This document shows positions 16,116 to 24,770 of a stretch of DNA of 64,000 nucleotides, in pieces. The notes beneath the pieces are model-generated. The model was not told the DNA's origin. It did no database searches and saw only the letters and a list, made by a program, of their open reading frames with translations. Source of the DNA: Enterococcus_C asini_A (GTDB lineage Bacteria; Bacillota; Bacilli; Lactobacillales; Enterococcaceae); the NCBI RefSeq assembly GCF_031928785.1, contig NZ_JARQAL010000002.1. One strand, written 5' to 3'. The position numbers and the translations under genes are program-made. Numbering within the stretch: position 1 is the stretch's first letter; each line of letters begins with the position of its first letter.

Positions 16116-17837
16116 ATGTCTACACAAGTTATCGTCGGAATCATCATTTTCATCATTGTGGTTGCTGCTGTTTTATATGGCGTCGGCTTTTTTATGCGGA
16201 AAAAGAACCAAGAAAAATTACAGGCCTTGGAAAAGCGGCGAGAAGAACTCTTTGATTTGCCTGTGTTAGAAGAAATTGACGATGTGAAAAAAATGCATCT
16301 GGTCGGCCAAAGTCAAAATACATTCCGGGAATGGAATCAAAAGTGGACAGATATTTCCACCTCTTCCTTTGCTGAATTGGAAAGCCAAATCTTTGAAGTA
16401 GAAAGCTTAAATGAAACCTTCCGTTTTGTAAAAGGAAAAACCGCGATTGGCGATGCGGAAGCGACTATGAATCAAATGGAAACCGAAGTGGAAGAAATCC
16501 GTGCAGGTCTGCGTGAGTTGCGAGAAAGTGAAGAACGCAATTCCTTAGAAGTTCAAAAAGCGTTGGATGTGTACGAAGAGTTGAAAAAAGAACTTCGGGA
16601 AAACGGGGATGCTTATGGTCCTGCTTATCCTGAATTACAAAAACAACTGAAAAATGTAGAAATTGAATTCACACAATTTGTTACATTAAACACTTCTGGC
16701 GATCCAGTGGAAGCTAGAGAAGTTTTGGAACAAGCTGAAACCCATACCTATCAACTAGAAGATACCATGAAACGAGTACCAGCCATCTTTACAGAATTAA
16801 ATGAAGATTTCCCAAGCCAATTAAAAGAAATCAAAGAAGGCTACAAAAAATTACTTGCTGACAATTACGTATTTCCTGAAGAAGACTTTAAAGGAGATAT
16901 TGAGCGAGTTGAAAAGCGAGTGGAAACTTCTAAAGAAGACTTGGCGAAAGTCGAATTGCAAACTGTGGAATTGGCAAACCGGGATACGGCCCACGCCATT
17001 GACGACCTGTACAACGTTATGGAACGGGAAATCAATGCGCGTAAATATGTGCGGAAAAACCGGGCAGTCATCGAAGAATACATCCAACATGCTTATAAAA
17101 ACAATCGTCAACTGTTAATTGAAATTGACCATACTTCTCAAAGTTATACCTTGAATCACAATGAATTAGGCAAAGTTCGCGGCTTCCAACAAGAAATCGA
17201 AGAACTAAACCGACGAAAAAATGATCTTAATCCATTAATGGATGCCAACAATATTCCATATTCTGAAGTCCAAACATTCTACAAAGATGCTTATAAGATT
17301 TTAGACGATGTGGAAAGCCAACAAGTAGTCATCGACACTGGCTTGCGGGAAATGCGTCAAGGAGAAAGCGAAGCCCAAGAAAAAGTGGAACAATTTGAAT
17401 TCCGCTTACGGAACTTGAAACGCTACGTGGAAAAACAACGCTTGCCAGGACTGCCTGGAGAATATTTGGAACACTTCTTTATGGCGACAGACCGAGTGGA
17501 GGACTTAAGTAAGTCCTTAAACAAAATTCGGGTGAACATGGTAGAAGTCAACGCTTTGGTGGAAGCCTGTGAAACAGACATCAAAGCCTTGGAAGCCAAA
17601 ACCAATGATTTAGTAGATGCCGCAGCTCTAACCGAACAAATGATGCAATACGCCAACCGCTATCGTCATTCTCATTCAGAAATCAAAGCAGCCATTGACC
17701 ACAGTTTGACGCTCTTCCAAAAAGAGTACAAATATCAAGAATCATTAGATGAAATTGGTCAAGCTTTAGAACGAGTGGAACCCGGTGCTTTCAAACGGAT
17801 TGAGACATTTTATTTTAACAATCGGGATTTAGTGTAA
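16116..17837 (+). CDS. ezrA: Septation ring formation regulator EzrA
   Basis: This 573-residue cell-division protein has one N-terminal transmembrane helix (residues 5-25: VIVGIIIFIIVVAAVLYGVG) and a ~540-residue cytoplasmic part made of spectrin-like coiled-coil repeats. This is the diagnostic architecture of EzrA, which binds FtsZ and limits Z-ring formation away from midcell in Gram-positive cocci and bacilli. The start is ATG at 16116, preceded by GGAGGA. A TATAAT lies at 15983-15988, followed by a ~130-nt leader. An in-frame ATG at 16098 has no SD. The gene is monocistronic with a terminator at 17878. Confidence 0.95.
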   Translation: MSTQVIVGIIIFIIVVAAVLYGVGFFMRKKNQEKLQALEKRREELFDLPVLEEIDDVKKMHLVGQSQNTFREWNQKWTDISTSSFAELESQIFEVESLNETFRFVKGKTAIGDAEATMNQMETEVEEIRAGLRELRESEERNSLEVQKALDVYEELKKELRENGDAYGPAYPELQKQLKNVEIEFTQFVTLNTSGDPVEAREVLEQAETHTYQLEDTMKRVPAIFTELNEDFPSQLKEIKEGYKKLLADNYVFPEEDFKGDIERVEKRVETSKEDLAKVELQTVELANRDTAHAIDDLYNVMEREINARKYVRKNRAVIEEYIQHAYKNNRQLLIEIDHTSQSYTLNHNELGKVRGFQQEIEELNRRKNDLNPLMDANNIPYSEVQTFYKDAYKILDDVESQQVVIDTGLREMRQGESEAQEKVEQFEFRLRNLKRYVEKQRLPGLPGEYLEHFFMATDRVEDLSKSLNKIRVNMVEVNALVEACETDIKALEAKTNDLVDAAALTEQMMQYANRYRHSHSEIKAAIDHSLTLFQKEYKYQESLDEIGQALERVEPGAFKRIETFYFNNRDLV

Positions 17838-17877
17838 CACTCAGGATTTTATCGGACATAATATGTAATTACGTACT

Positions 17878-17907
17878 TTAGGAAATGCCTCGGCATTTCC
17901 TTTTTTC
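17878..17907 (+). terminator. Terminator of ezrA
   Basis: Stem AGGAAATGCC-TC-GGCATTTCCT with TTTTT. Confidence 0.9.
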
Positions 17908-17953
17908 ATCGACTTGGTAGACGATGACTTTACCAGTTCGTTTTGTCTTTCTT
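17908..17953 (+). repeat. Dispersed short repeat, copy 2
   Basis: Same blocks as at 8856-8891: ATCGACTTGG (17908-17917) and CGTTTTGTCTTTCTT (17939-17953), separated by a longer variable part. Confidence 0.5.
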
Positions 17954-18028
17954 GTCTCCTAGCAGGGACAAACAATTATTGAGATAACAGGATTATTTAG
18001 GAGAAGTAGTTTATTTTTGGAAAAGCGG

Positions 18029-18057
18029 TTGACTGACTTGTATACATCGCCTATAAT
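18029..18057 (+). promoter_or_regulatory. Strong sigma-A promoter upstream of the B12 locus
   Basis: TTGACT (18029-18034), 17-nt spacer, TATAAT (18052-18057). Predicted start of transcription is near 18064. It is the best promoter between ezrA and the riboswitch. Confidence 0.85.
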
Positions 18058-18063
18058 TCAAGT

Positions 18064-18165
18064 AGCACAATGAAGTGCCTCAAATGAAGAGCAATGAAGC
18101 TCCTTAATAAAAAACGAAAAGTAGCGGACTTTTGCGTTTTTATTAGGGAGCTTCTTTATTTTATA
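18064..18165 (+). ncRNA. Candidate ~100-nt RNA ending in a 26-bp hairpin
   Basis: The transcript predicted from the promoter at 18029-18057 would run into a near-perfect 26-bp inverted repeat. The arms begin and end GAAGCTCC/GGAGCTTC, the loop is TAGCGGA at 18122-18128, the stem spans 18096-18154, and a TTTATTTTA tail follows. It could be a self-contained small RNA, or a conditional terminator between the promoter and the cobalamin riboswitch that starts ~50 nt further on. No coding frame with an SD is seen. Confidence 0.5.
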
Positions 18166-18204
18166 ACGGATGGAATGTGATAAATAAGAGCAGATAATAG
18201 GTAA

Positions 18205-18490
18205 AAAAATTTAAATACTTGGAACAGCAATCGCAGGGAACGGGGTGAAAATCCTCGACAGTCCCTTTCTACTGTAACATGGACGAACGCTCATTACTCA
18301 CTGAGGTAAGACAACTTGGGAAGAGGAGCAAGTAGGGTGAAGTGAAGTCAGGATACCTTCGATTGTTGGAACTGGGCACCATATCAGGGAGAACTGTCCA
18401 GCATCCATTTCTTTCGACGTACTTGTAGACATCAGTATGTTTATTTGGAATATGGCTGCTGGAGACACTCAATCTGAGTGTCTTTTTTGT
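18205..18490 (+). promoter_or_regulatory. Cobalamin riboswitch with transcription terminator
   Basis: The conserved core is clear: CGCAGGGAACGGGGTGAAAA, TCCTCGACAGTCCC and ACTGTAA (18234-18280), then CACTGAGGTAAG (near 18300), GGGAAGAGGAGCAAG, and the B12-box AAGTCAGGATACC (18344-18356). The spacing matches class-I cobalamin (AdoCbl-type) aptamers. The expression platform ends in a perfect hairpin AGACACTCA-ATC-TGAGTGTCT plus TTTTTT (18463-18489), 46 nt before the surface-protein start. In known members, ligand binding favours termination, so the operon should be on when cobalamin is scarce. No other recognised aptamer fits. Confidence 0.93.
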
Positions 18491-18535
18491 ACTTTTAGAT
18501 AAAAGGCGAGGCAAAGTCGTAGGAGGAAAGAGAAA

Positions 18536-21500
18536 ATGAAAAAAATTGTTCAAGGGTTAGCGGTCACAATTTTAATGGGGCAAGTGTTGGTCAACAATGG
18601 GCTGGCGGTTTATGCAGCCGAAACAAGTGATTCGACAACAGTAAGCACTACTGAGACTGCAAGTCCAGAATCAGCAGACACTACCACGAATGCAACGACT
18701 AGTAGTTCAGTTGTGGAAAATGCTCCTGCTGTAAATGACAGGACACAGACACCACCGGCTACTAGTGACGCAGTAGCACCTAGTCAAAAGGTCCAAGAAC
18801 TGATTGATGAAATAGGAAGAATCAATCTTTCTGCATTGACGCCAGAAGACCAAACAAGCATTAATCAGTTAATTGATCGCTACAATCAACTCACTGACGA
18901 AGAAAAAGCTCAAGTAACCAATGGGAAAACCTTGCAAGAAGCAGCAGAGAGTTTGCAAAAATTACTAGCAGAAGCCAAAAGTACCGAAACAAAGACCATC
19001 ACAATTTCTGTAGAAAAATTTGTCTTAGGCCAAGGGTATGTGATGGAACCTATGGAAGTTCAATTAACAACCGAGATGAATTATGCACAAGTCTTAGATG
19101 ACGTTTTTGCAAAACAAGGTCTGCAATACAGCCACACGGGAACGGTGGGAAGTAATTTCTATCTATCGGGAATCGAAAATGCGGACAATGGTCAAACCAA
19201 AGTGCCCCAAGAACTCATTGATTTTAGCGGGAACGACGCATTGAAGAATGCGACAAATCAATTCGGTAGCACTTTGAGAGAATTTTCTTACACGCCTATG
19301 TCTGGCTGGCTGTATTCCGTTAACAACGACTTTCCCGGTGTGGGAATGGGTAGCAAAAAACCGGAAGACGGAGATGTTTTCCGGGTTCAATTTTCCCTAG
19401 TTGGTTACGGAGCGGATTTAGGGAATGGGGGAACAGGCACCTTTGCGATTGCGGATAAATTGGCTTTGACCAAAAAAATTGGGGAAATCAATCAAGACGC
19501 GGCAGCTTGGCAAGCCCAAGGGACTGCTTATCAAGCAGCCTATCAATTTGCCATGACCCAGTTAACGGACTTAACGGCTAGCCAAGCTTTGGTGGATCAA
19601 GCTTTGGCAGGCTTGGACAATCCGGCAACCACACCTGAAAAAGATCCGGTGGAAGCCGTCAAACAATTGATTCAAAACTTAGGTGAGATTCATGACTTGG
19701 CACAAAAGCAACAAGTTCAAGAAGCTAGATCAGCCTATGATGCGTTAACCAAAGAAGAACAAGCACAAGTGGGTAAGGAATTAGTGGCTCAATTAGTCGC
19801 CGCAGAAAAACAAATTGCTCAATTAGAAGATCAAAAAGCCGCAGATGAAGTAACGGACGCAATCGCAGCTTTACCCGCGATTGATCAATTGCAACTAAGC
19901 GATCAAGGAAAAGTTGCGGCAGCTAAAAAAGCTTATGACACGTTGACGGCTATGCAAAAAAAATTAGTGAGCAATTACGCCACTTTAGAAGCTGCTATTA
20001 AACAAATGGCACAGCTTCAAAGCAACCAAGACGTTGTTGCTGCTTTGAAACGGACGTCTCAAAACATTGAATCCCGGGGAAGTATAGGCGAATGGTCAGC
20101 TTTAGCCATGTCCCGCTCTGGCTACCCTGCTTCTGAAGCGATGCGGGAAGCGACTTATAAAACCTTAGCCGAACAAATATTACGAGTAAATGGAAACTAT
20201 GGCAGTCATAGTGGTCAAGTACCATGGACTGATGCACAAAGACAAGTCATTGGGATTTTAAGTCTGGGAGGAGACCCTACCAATATCAGTGGCTTTAACT
20301 TGATTAAACTTTTAGTAGAAGAAGATATCACAGGGACGATTAACAATCAAATCTTTGGTCTCATTGCGTTAAGTTCGAAAGATTATCAACTTAAAGGACA
20401 GTCTGAGCAAATTAAGAATCTGATTGATTTACTTGTAAAAGCCCAATTAAAAGATGGTGGCTGGGCACTCTATGGCAATGACGGCGATATTGACTTAACG
20501 GGGATGGCGTTGTCGGCGTTAGCTCCTTATAAAGAGCAAAAAGCAGTCGCAACAGCCATTGAACAAGGAATTGGTTTTTTGAAAACCAATTTAACTGCTG
20601 ATGGGGATTTTTATGTGGAACGCTGGTATTCGGAAGGGCCAAATACCAATAGCCAAGCTCAAGCAATTTTAGGCTTAGCCGCTTGTGGGGAAGATGTAAC
20701 GAGCAAAACCTACACAAATGCAGAGGGCAAAAATCCTGTCATGCGGTTATTAGAATTTCAAATGGAGGATGGCAGCTTTAAATATCTTATGACGGATACT
20801 GAATCAGATCCCATGGCTACAGATCAAGCAGCCCATGGATTGAGTCAGTTTCTCTTCCAACAAAACAACCAAGGAAACATCTATGATTTTGCTAAAAATC
20901 CAGTGACCGCCTTGCCTCAAGATGAAAATGAAGTAGCAGCCCAAAAAGTGACGGATTTAATCAACGCATTGCCGGCACCTGCTGATGTGACCTTAGACGA
21001 TCAAGAAGCAATAAATAAGGCAAGCTCAGAATACAAATTGTTATCACCGGAAGCAAAGGAATTGCTCACTTCTGAAACTTTGAAAAAATTACAAGGCTGT
21101 CAAGAGCGCTTGTATCAATTAGAAAGTGACCAACAAGCGGTGGAAAATGTTATCCAAAGCTTAGAATACATGAAGTTATTGGATCAAATGAATATGTGGT
21201 CATTGTCTTATCAAACCTTTGTTACCAATGCCCGCCAAAGCTATGAAGCTTTGACCGCTAACCAAAAGGCCTTAATCAGTGACGAGTTACTCGCCATCTT
21301 AAACAAAGCAGAAAAGATTATGGCGCAACTAAAAGCCGACGAAAAAGCGGTGAAAGAGATAACAGAGGCAATTACTGCTTTACCGGAAGCGAGTGAGTTA
21401 ACTATGGCTGATATTGACCAAGCTTCAGCAGTTGCTACCTTATACGATGGGTTGAGGGATGAATTAAAAGACCGGCTAGCGGCTGAGTTAGTGGAAAAAT

Positions 21501-23500
21501 GGCAAAAAGTGAGTCAGCGTTTAGCGGAATTAAAAGCTGATTTGGCAAAAGCCCAGGCAGTCATGGATCAAATTAAAGCTTTGCCTGCATTAGCAGAGTT
21601 ATCCTTAAAAGACCGAGGCCAAATTGACGCGATTGCCGAAAACTATGAAAAACTCACACAAGACCAACAAGCCCTAGTCGAAAATTATGCCACATTGACG
21701 AAAGCTCAAAAGCGCATGGAAGAATTAATGACGCAACAAGCCAGCTATGAAAAAGTACTTCAAGAAACCAATCAATACGTATTGAGTCTCTTTACCAACT
21801 ATCAACCGGATTTCAACAATGAATGGTTGATTATGGATTTGGCACGAAATGGCTATGATCTGAATAATCCACTCTTTAAAACCTATTACGAAAATGTCGT
21901 AAGTCATATTCAAGAAGTAAAAGGAGAACTTCACAGAGCAAAATATACGGAATATTCTCGTTTGGCGTTAGCATTAACGGCTATCGGAAAAGATGCCCAA
22001 GACGTGGGGGGGTACAATTTATTTGATTATTTAAGTGATTTCAAAAAAGTTACTTATCAAGGAGTCAATGGGGCCATTTTTGCTTTGATTGCAGTGGATA
22101 GTCGCAAAGATTATCAGTTTACCAAACCAGCTGGAGTCAGTGAATATACTACGCGAGAAAAATTAATTGATTTTCTTTTGCAAAAGGAATTAAAAAATGG
22201 TGGCTGGAATCTCTTCGGTGATGAAATCAGCATTGATTTAACCGGAATGGCCTTGCAAGCTTTGGCACCTTATCAAAGTGACAGCCGGGTAGCCGCTGCC
22301 ACACAACGGGGGTTAACCGCTCTTTCAAATGAACAAAATGAAAATGGTACTTTTGGAGATAGTTCCACTGAAAACGTGGAAGAAGTGGTCCAAGTTATTA
22401 CCGCTTTAACTGCATTAGGCATTAACCCCACTGAAGATCAACGTTTTGTGAAGAAGTATGATTTACTCACTGCTTTAAAGAGTTTCCACGTAGCAGGTAG
22501 TGGCTTTATGCACGTTTTACCTGGAGGAGAGAGTAACGGTGGGGGCGCTCCGGGAGAAGTGGACGGCATGGCCACGGAACAAGGAATGTACGCGTTAATT
22601 GCTTATGATCGCTTTTTACAAGATAAAAATGCCCTTTACGATATGAACGATGTCCCAGTTGCAGCCGACCAAGATGCAGCCAAAAAAGTAACGGAACAAA
22701 TTAAAGCATTAGGCACCATTACAAGTTTAGATCAACGCAATGCCGTAGCTTCTGCTCGATTGGCCTACGAAGGATTAAGCCAAAAACAACAAAGTCTAAT
22801 TGAACAAACGGTCTATAATCAATTGCTTCAAGCAGAAAAAAACATTGCGCAATTGGTAGCAGCAGAAGAAGAAAAACAAACCCAAGCAGAAAATCAAGCA
22901 GCCGCAGGAAAAGTGATTCTGGCCATTAATAAGTTACCAGAACCAGCTTTCATTCAACTACAAGACGAAGGCCAAATCGCTTTGGTTCGCAAAGCCTATA
23001 ATCAATTGAGCCACGCTGCCCAATCTTTAGTGACAAATCTTGACAAGTTAACGGCAGTAGAAGCCGCATTGCAACACTTAAAACAAGCAGATGCAGTGAT
23101 TGTTCCTAAGCCAGTCGTGGATACGCCAACTAGTGGAAGTGGAAAAGGCAATGTTCCTTCTATTCAAGTAATGAACGGTGGTTCAGGAAGTCATACGGGA
23201 ACGACTACAAGACAAAACCCACAATCTCTTACCAACGTAAGCACCAATACTCAATCCGGAAAGCCTGCTACTACTAGTAAGGCAGCGACGCCAAAGAAAA
23301 CTGCTGAGAAAAAAGCCGCAGATTGGCAGTTTGAAGGAGAAACTTATGAACCTGCTACAACAAGTAGTCAGAAAAAAGCGCAGACTAAAGAAAAAACCAC
23401 GGCACAAAAAGTACCAGTTGCAGTGGAAGTTGCAGGGGTAGTAGCACTTGGCACGGCCGCTAGTGCAACTGGTTTCTGGTTTTGGAAAAAACGGGCTTAA
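18536..23500 (+). CDS. Giant surface protein with transcobalamin-like DUF4430 and two alpha/alpha-toroid domains
   Basis: This 1654-residue exported protein has a signal peptide (residues 1-28, cleavage near AVYA-AET), then a Ser/Thr-rich linker and one helical repeat. A DUF4430 domain (about 153-297) contains SGWLYSVNNDFPGVG and DGDVFRVQFS and resembles the C-terminal domain of transcobalamin. Two more helical repeats precede toroid 1 (about 510-778; KDGGWALYGNDGDIDLTGMA). Four repeats precede toroid 2 (about 1081-1364; KNGGWNLFGDEISIDLTGMA), followed by two repeats. The ~65-residue repeats have the pattern I-x-x-LP ... AYxxLTxxQKxLV. The C-terminus is a single helix ending FWFWKKRA with no LPxTG, so membrane anchoring is likely. 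It is the first gene after the riboswitch. I infer cobalamin or corrinoid capture; ligand binding is unproven. Confidence 0.85.
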   Translation: MKKIVQGLAVTILMGQVLVNNGLAVYAAETSDSTTVSTTETASPESADTTTNATTSSSVVENAPAVNDRTQTPPATSDAVAPSQKVQELIDEIGRINLSALTPEDQTSINQLIDRYNQLTDEEKAQVTNGKTLQEAAESLQKLLAEAKSTETKTITISVEKFVLGQGYVMEPMEVQLTTEMNYAQVLDDVFAKQGLQYSHTGTVGSNFYLSGIENADNGQTKVPQELIDFSGNDALKNATNQFGSTLREFSYTPMSGWLYSVNNDFPGVGMGSKKPEDGDVFRVQFSLVGYGADLGNGGTGTFAIADKLALTKKIGEINQDAAAWQAQGTAYQAAYQFAMTQLTDLTASQALVDQALAGLDNPATTPEKDPVEAVKQLIQNLGEIHDLAQKQQVQEARSAYDALTKEEQAQVGKELVAQLVAAEKQIAQLEDQKAADEVTDAIAALPAIDQLQLSDQGKVAAAKKAYDTLTAMQKKLVSNYATLEAAIKQMAQLQSNQDVVAALKRTSQNIESRGSIGEWSALAMSRSGYPASEAMREATYKTLAEQILRVNGNYGSHSGQVPWTDAQRQVIGILSLGGDPTNISGFNLIKLLVEEDITGTINNQIFGLIALSSKDYQLKGQSEQIKNLIDLLVKAQLKDGGWALYGNDGDIDLTGMALSALAPYKEQKAVATAIEQGIGFLKTNLTADGDFYVERWYSEGPNTNSQAQAILGLAACGEDVTSKTYTNAEGKNPVMRLLEFQMEDGSFKYLMTDTESDPMATDQAAHGLSQFLFQQNNQGNIYDFAKNPVTALPQDENEVAAQKVTDLINALPAPADVTLDDQEAINKASSEYKLLSPEAKELLTSETLKKLQGCQERLYQLESDQQAVENVIQSLEYMKLLDQMNMWSLSYQTFVTNARQSYEALTANQKALISDELLAILNKAEKIMAQLKADEKAVKEITEAITALPEASELTMADIDQASAVATLYDGLRDELKDRLAAELVEKWQKVSQRLAELKADLAKAQAVMDQIKALPALAELSLKDRGQIDAIAENYEKLTQDQQALVENYATLTKAQKRMEELMTQQASYEKVLQETNQYVLSLFTNYQPDFNNEWLIMDLARNGYDLNNPLFKTYYENVVSHIQEVKGELHRAKYTEYSRLALALTAIGKDAQDVGGYNLFDYLSDFKKVTYQGVNGAIFALIAVDSRKDYQFTKPAGVSEYTTREKLIDFLLQKELKNGGWNLFGDEISIDLTGMALQALAPYQSDSRVAAATQRGLTALSNEQNENGTFGDSSTENVEEVVQVITALTALGINPTEDQRFVKKYDLLTALKSFHVAGSGFMHVLPGGESNGGGAPGEVDGMATEQGMYALIAYDRFLQDKNALYDMNDVPVAADQDAAKKVTEQIKALGTITSLDQRNAVASARLAYEGLSQKQQSLIEQTVYNQLLQAEKNIAQLVAAEEEKQTQAENQAAAGKVILAINKLPEPAFIQLQDEGQIALVRKAYNQLSHAAQSLVTNLDKLTAVEAALQHLKQADAVIVPKPVVDTPTSGSGKGNVPSIQVMNGGSGSHTGTTTRQNPQSLTNVSTNTQSGKPATTSKAATPKKTAEKKAADWQFEGETYEPATTSSQKKAQTKEKTTAQKVPVAVEVAGVVALGTAASATGFWFWKKRA

Positions 23501-23514
23501 AAGAGGAAAGGAAA

Positions 23515-24735
23515 ATGGGGATGAAACGTCTAACGGTTAGCATATTAGTATTATTAACGGTCTTCTTATCTGCTTGTAGCACTTCTCAAGCAGATAAGTC
23601 CACCAAAAAAGTTACGCCATTGTCTTTGGAAACCCAGTTGCCAGCAGATGGTGTGATTAAAAAAGAACAACTGGCTACCATTGTGGGCAAAGAAGAGACT
23701 TATCGCTTTACCGGGGAGCAAGATAAGATTCGCTATACTTGGTTTTATCCTGGACAACAAGTCCAAAATCCCGTGACGCAAAATTTACGGGTAACCTTTG
23801 GAAAAGAAGATTTGGATGCTATCAAGAAACAAGCCAATCAAGCCCAAGAAGCGTTAAAACTGCACATTGAAAAAATGGAGCTGGCAGGAACACCGGAGTT
23901 AGCCATTACCTTACCTGTGAAGTGGTCGGTGGACAAAGCTTTGTTAGTCAGAGAAGTCAAAGGTAAGCTCAAAGCGGTCAAAGGGTCTAACCTTACCTTA
24001 GAACAAGGAAAAACCACAACTTTGAAATTCCGGGTTTTAGAAAGTGATGTGGATTACTACATCGTAGCCGGAAAAAGCCAGTCAGAAACGACGAAAGAGT
24101 CCACAAACACCCAAACAGCAACTAGTGAAGCTAGCCAAGTAACCTCAGAGGATGCACAAGAAGGCGCTAGTGACCAAGAAGCCACAACCACTTCAACTGA
24201 GGAGGCTGATTCAACAGCGGGTGTGGCAAAAGACCAAAATGGAATAAGCCAGCAAAATCCAACAACTACCGGAGAACCCTCCACAACTGGTCAAAATGAG
24301 GACAACCAAACGGAAACTGCTCCAACCCAAGACGCAACGGTGACATTGTCCATTTCTGCTAAAACCATTTTGAATAACTGGGATCAATTAGCCAAAGAAA
24401 AACAAGGCTTCGTCCCACAAGATGGGTGGATTTTAGCACCTACAAAAGTCAGCTTAAAAGCTGGTGATTCGGTTTATGATTTGTTAGTACGAACCACAAG
24501 AGCCGCAGGAATTCAAATGGAAGCCAGTTGGACCCCGATGTATGATGCCTATTACATCGAAGGCATTAATCAACTCTATGAATTTGATTGCGGGGGACTG
24601 TCCGGTTGGATGTTCCAAGTAAATGGTTGGTTTCCCAATTATGGTTGTTCCAAATACACAGATCTCCATGATGGCGATGTGATTAAATGGGAATACACTT
24701 GTGATTTAGGCCAAGATCTTGGGGCAGCGAAATAA
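23515..24735 (+). CDS. Lipoprotein with C-terminal DUF4430 (transcobalamin-like) domain
   Basis: This 406-residue lipoprotein has the lipobox LSAC (signal II cleavage before Cys at about residue 21). A folded N-terminal part (about 30-185, beta-rich, unrecognised) is followed by a low-complexity Thr/Ser/Glu linker (about 190-280). The C-terminal DUF4430 domain (about 285-406) contains LKAGDSVYDLL, CGGLSGWMFQVNGWFPNYGC and DGDVIKWEYTCDLG. This is the fold of the C-terminal half of transcobalamin and intrinsic factor. The gene starts 14 nt after the giant surface protein (ATG 23515, or 23521 with better SD spacing). It is probably the membrane-proximal binding protein that hands a corrinoid to the ECF transporter behind it. 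Confidence 0.85.
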   Translation: MGMKRLTVSILVLLTVFLSACSTSQADKSTKKVTPLSLETQLPADGVIKKEQLATIVGKEETYRFTGEQDKIRYTWFYPGQQVQNPVTQNLRVTFGKEDLDAIKKQANQAQEALKLHIEKMELAGTPELAITLPVKWSVDKALLVREVKGKLKAVKGSNLTLEQGKTTTLKFRVLESDVDYYIVAGKSQSETTKESTNTQTATSEASQVTSEDAQEGASDQEATTTSTEEADSTAGVAKDQNGISQQNPTTTGEPSTTGQNEDNQTETAPTQDATVTLSISAKTILNNWDQLAKEKQGFVPQDGWILAPTKVSLKAGDSVYDLLVRTTRAAGIQMEASWTPMYDAYYIEGINQLYEFDCGGLSGWMFQVNGWFPNYGCSKYTDLHDGDVIKWEYTCDLGQDLGAAK

Positions 24736-24770
24736 GAAGGGAGCAGAGTAGCAAAGACTATTCTGATTAG

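Noticed and set aside
23400..23500. Search for an LPxTG sortase motif at the end of the giant surface protein
   Set aside because: None is present. The tail has only a hydrophobic helix and KKRA, so I call it membrane-anchored.
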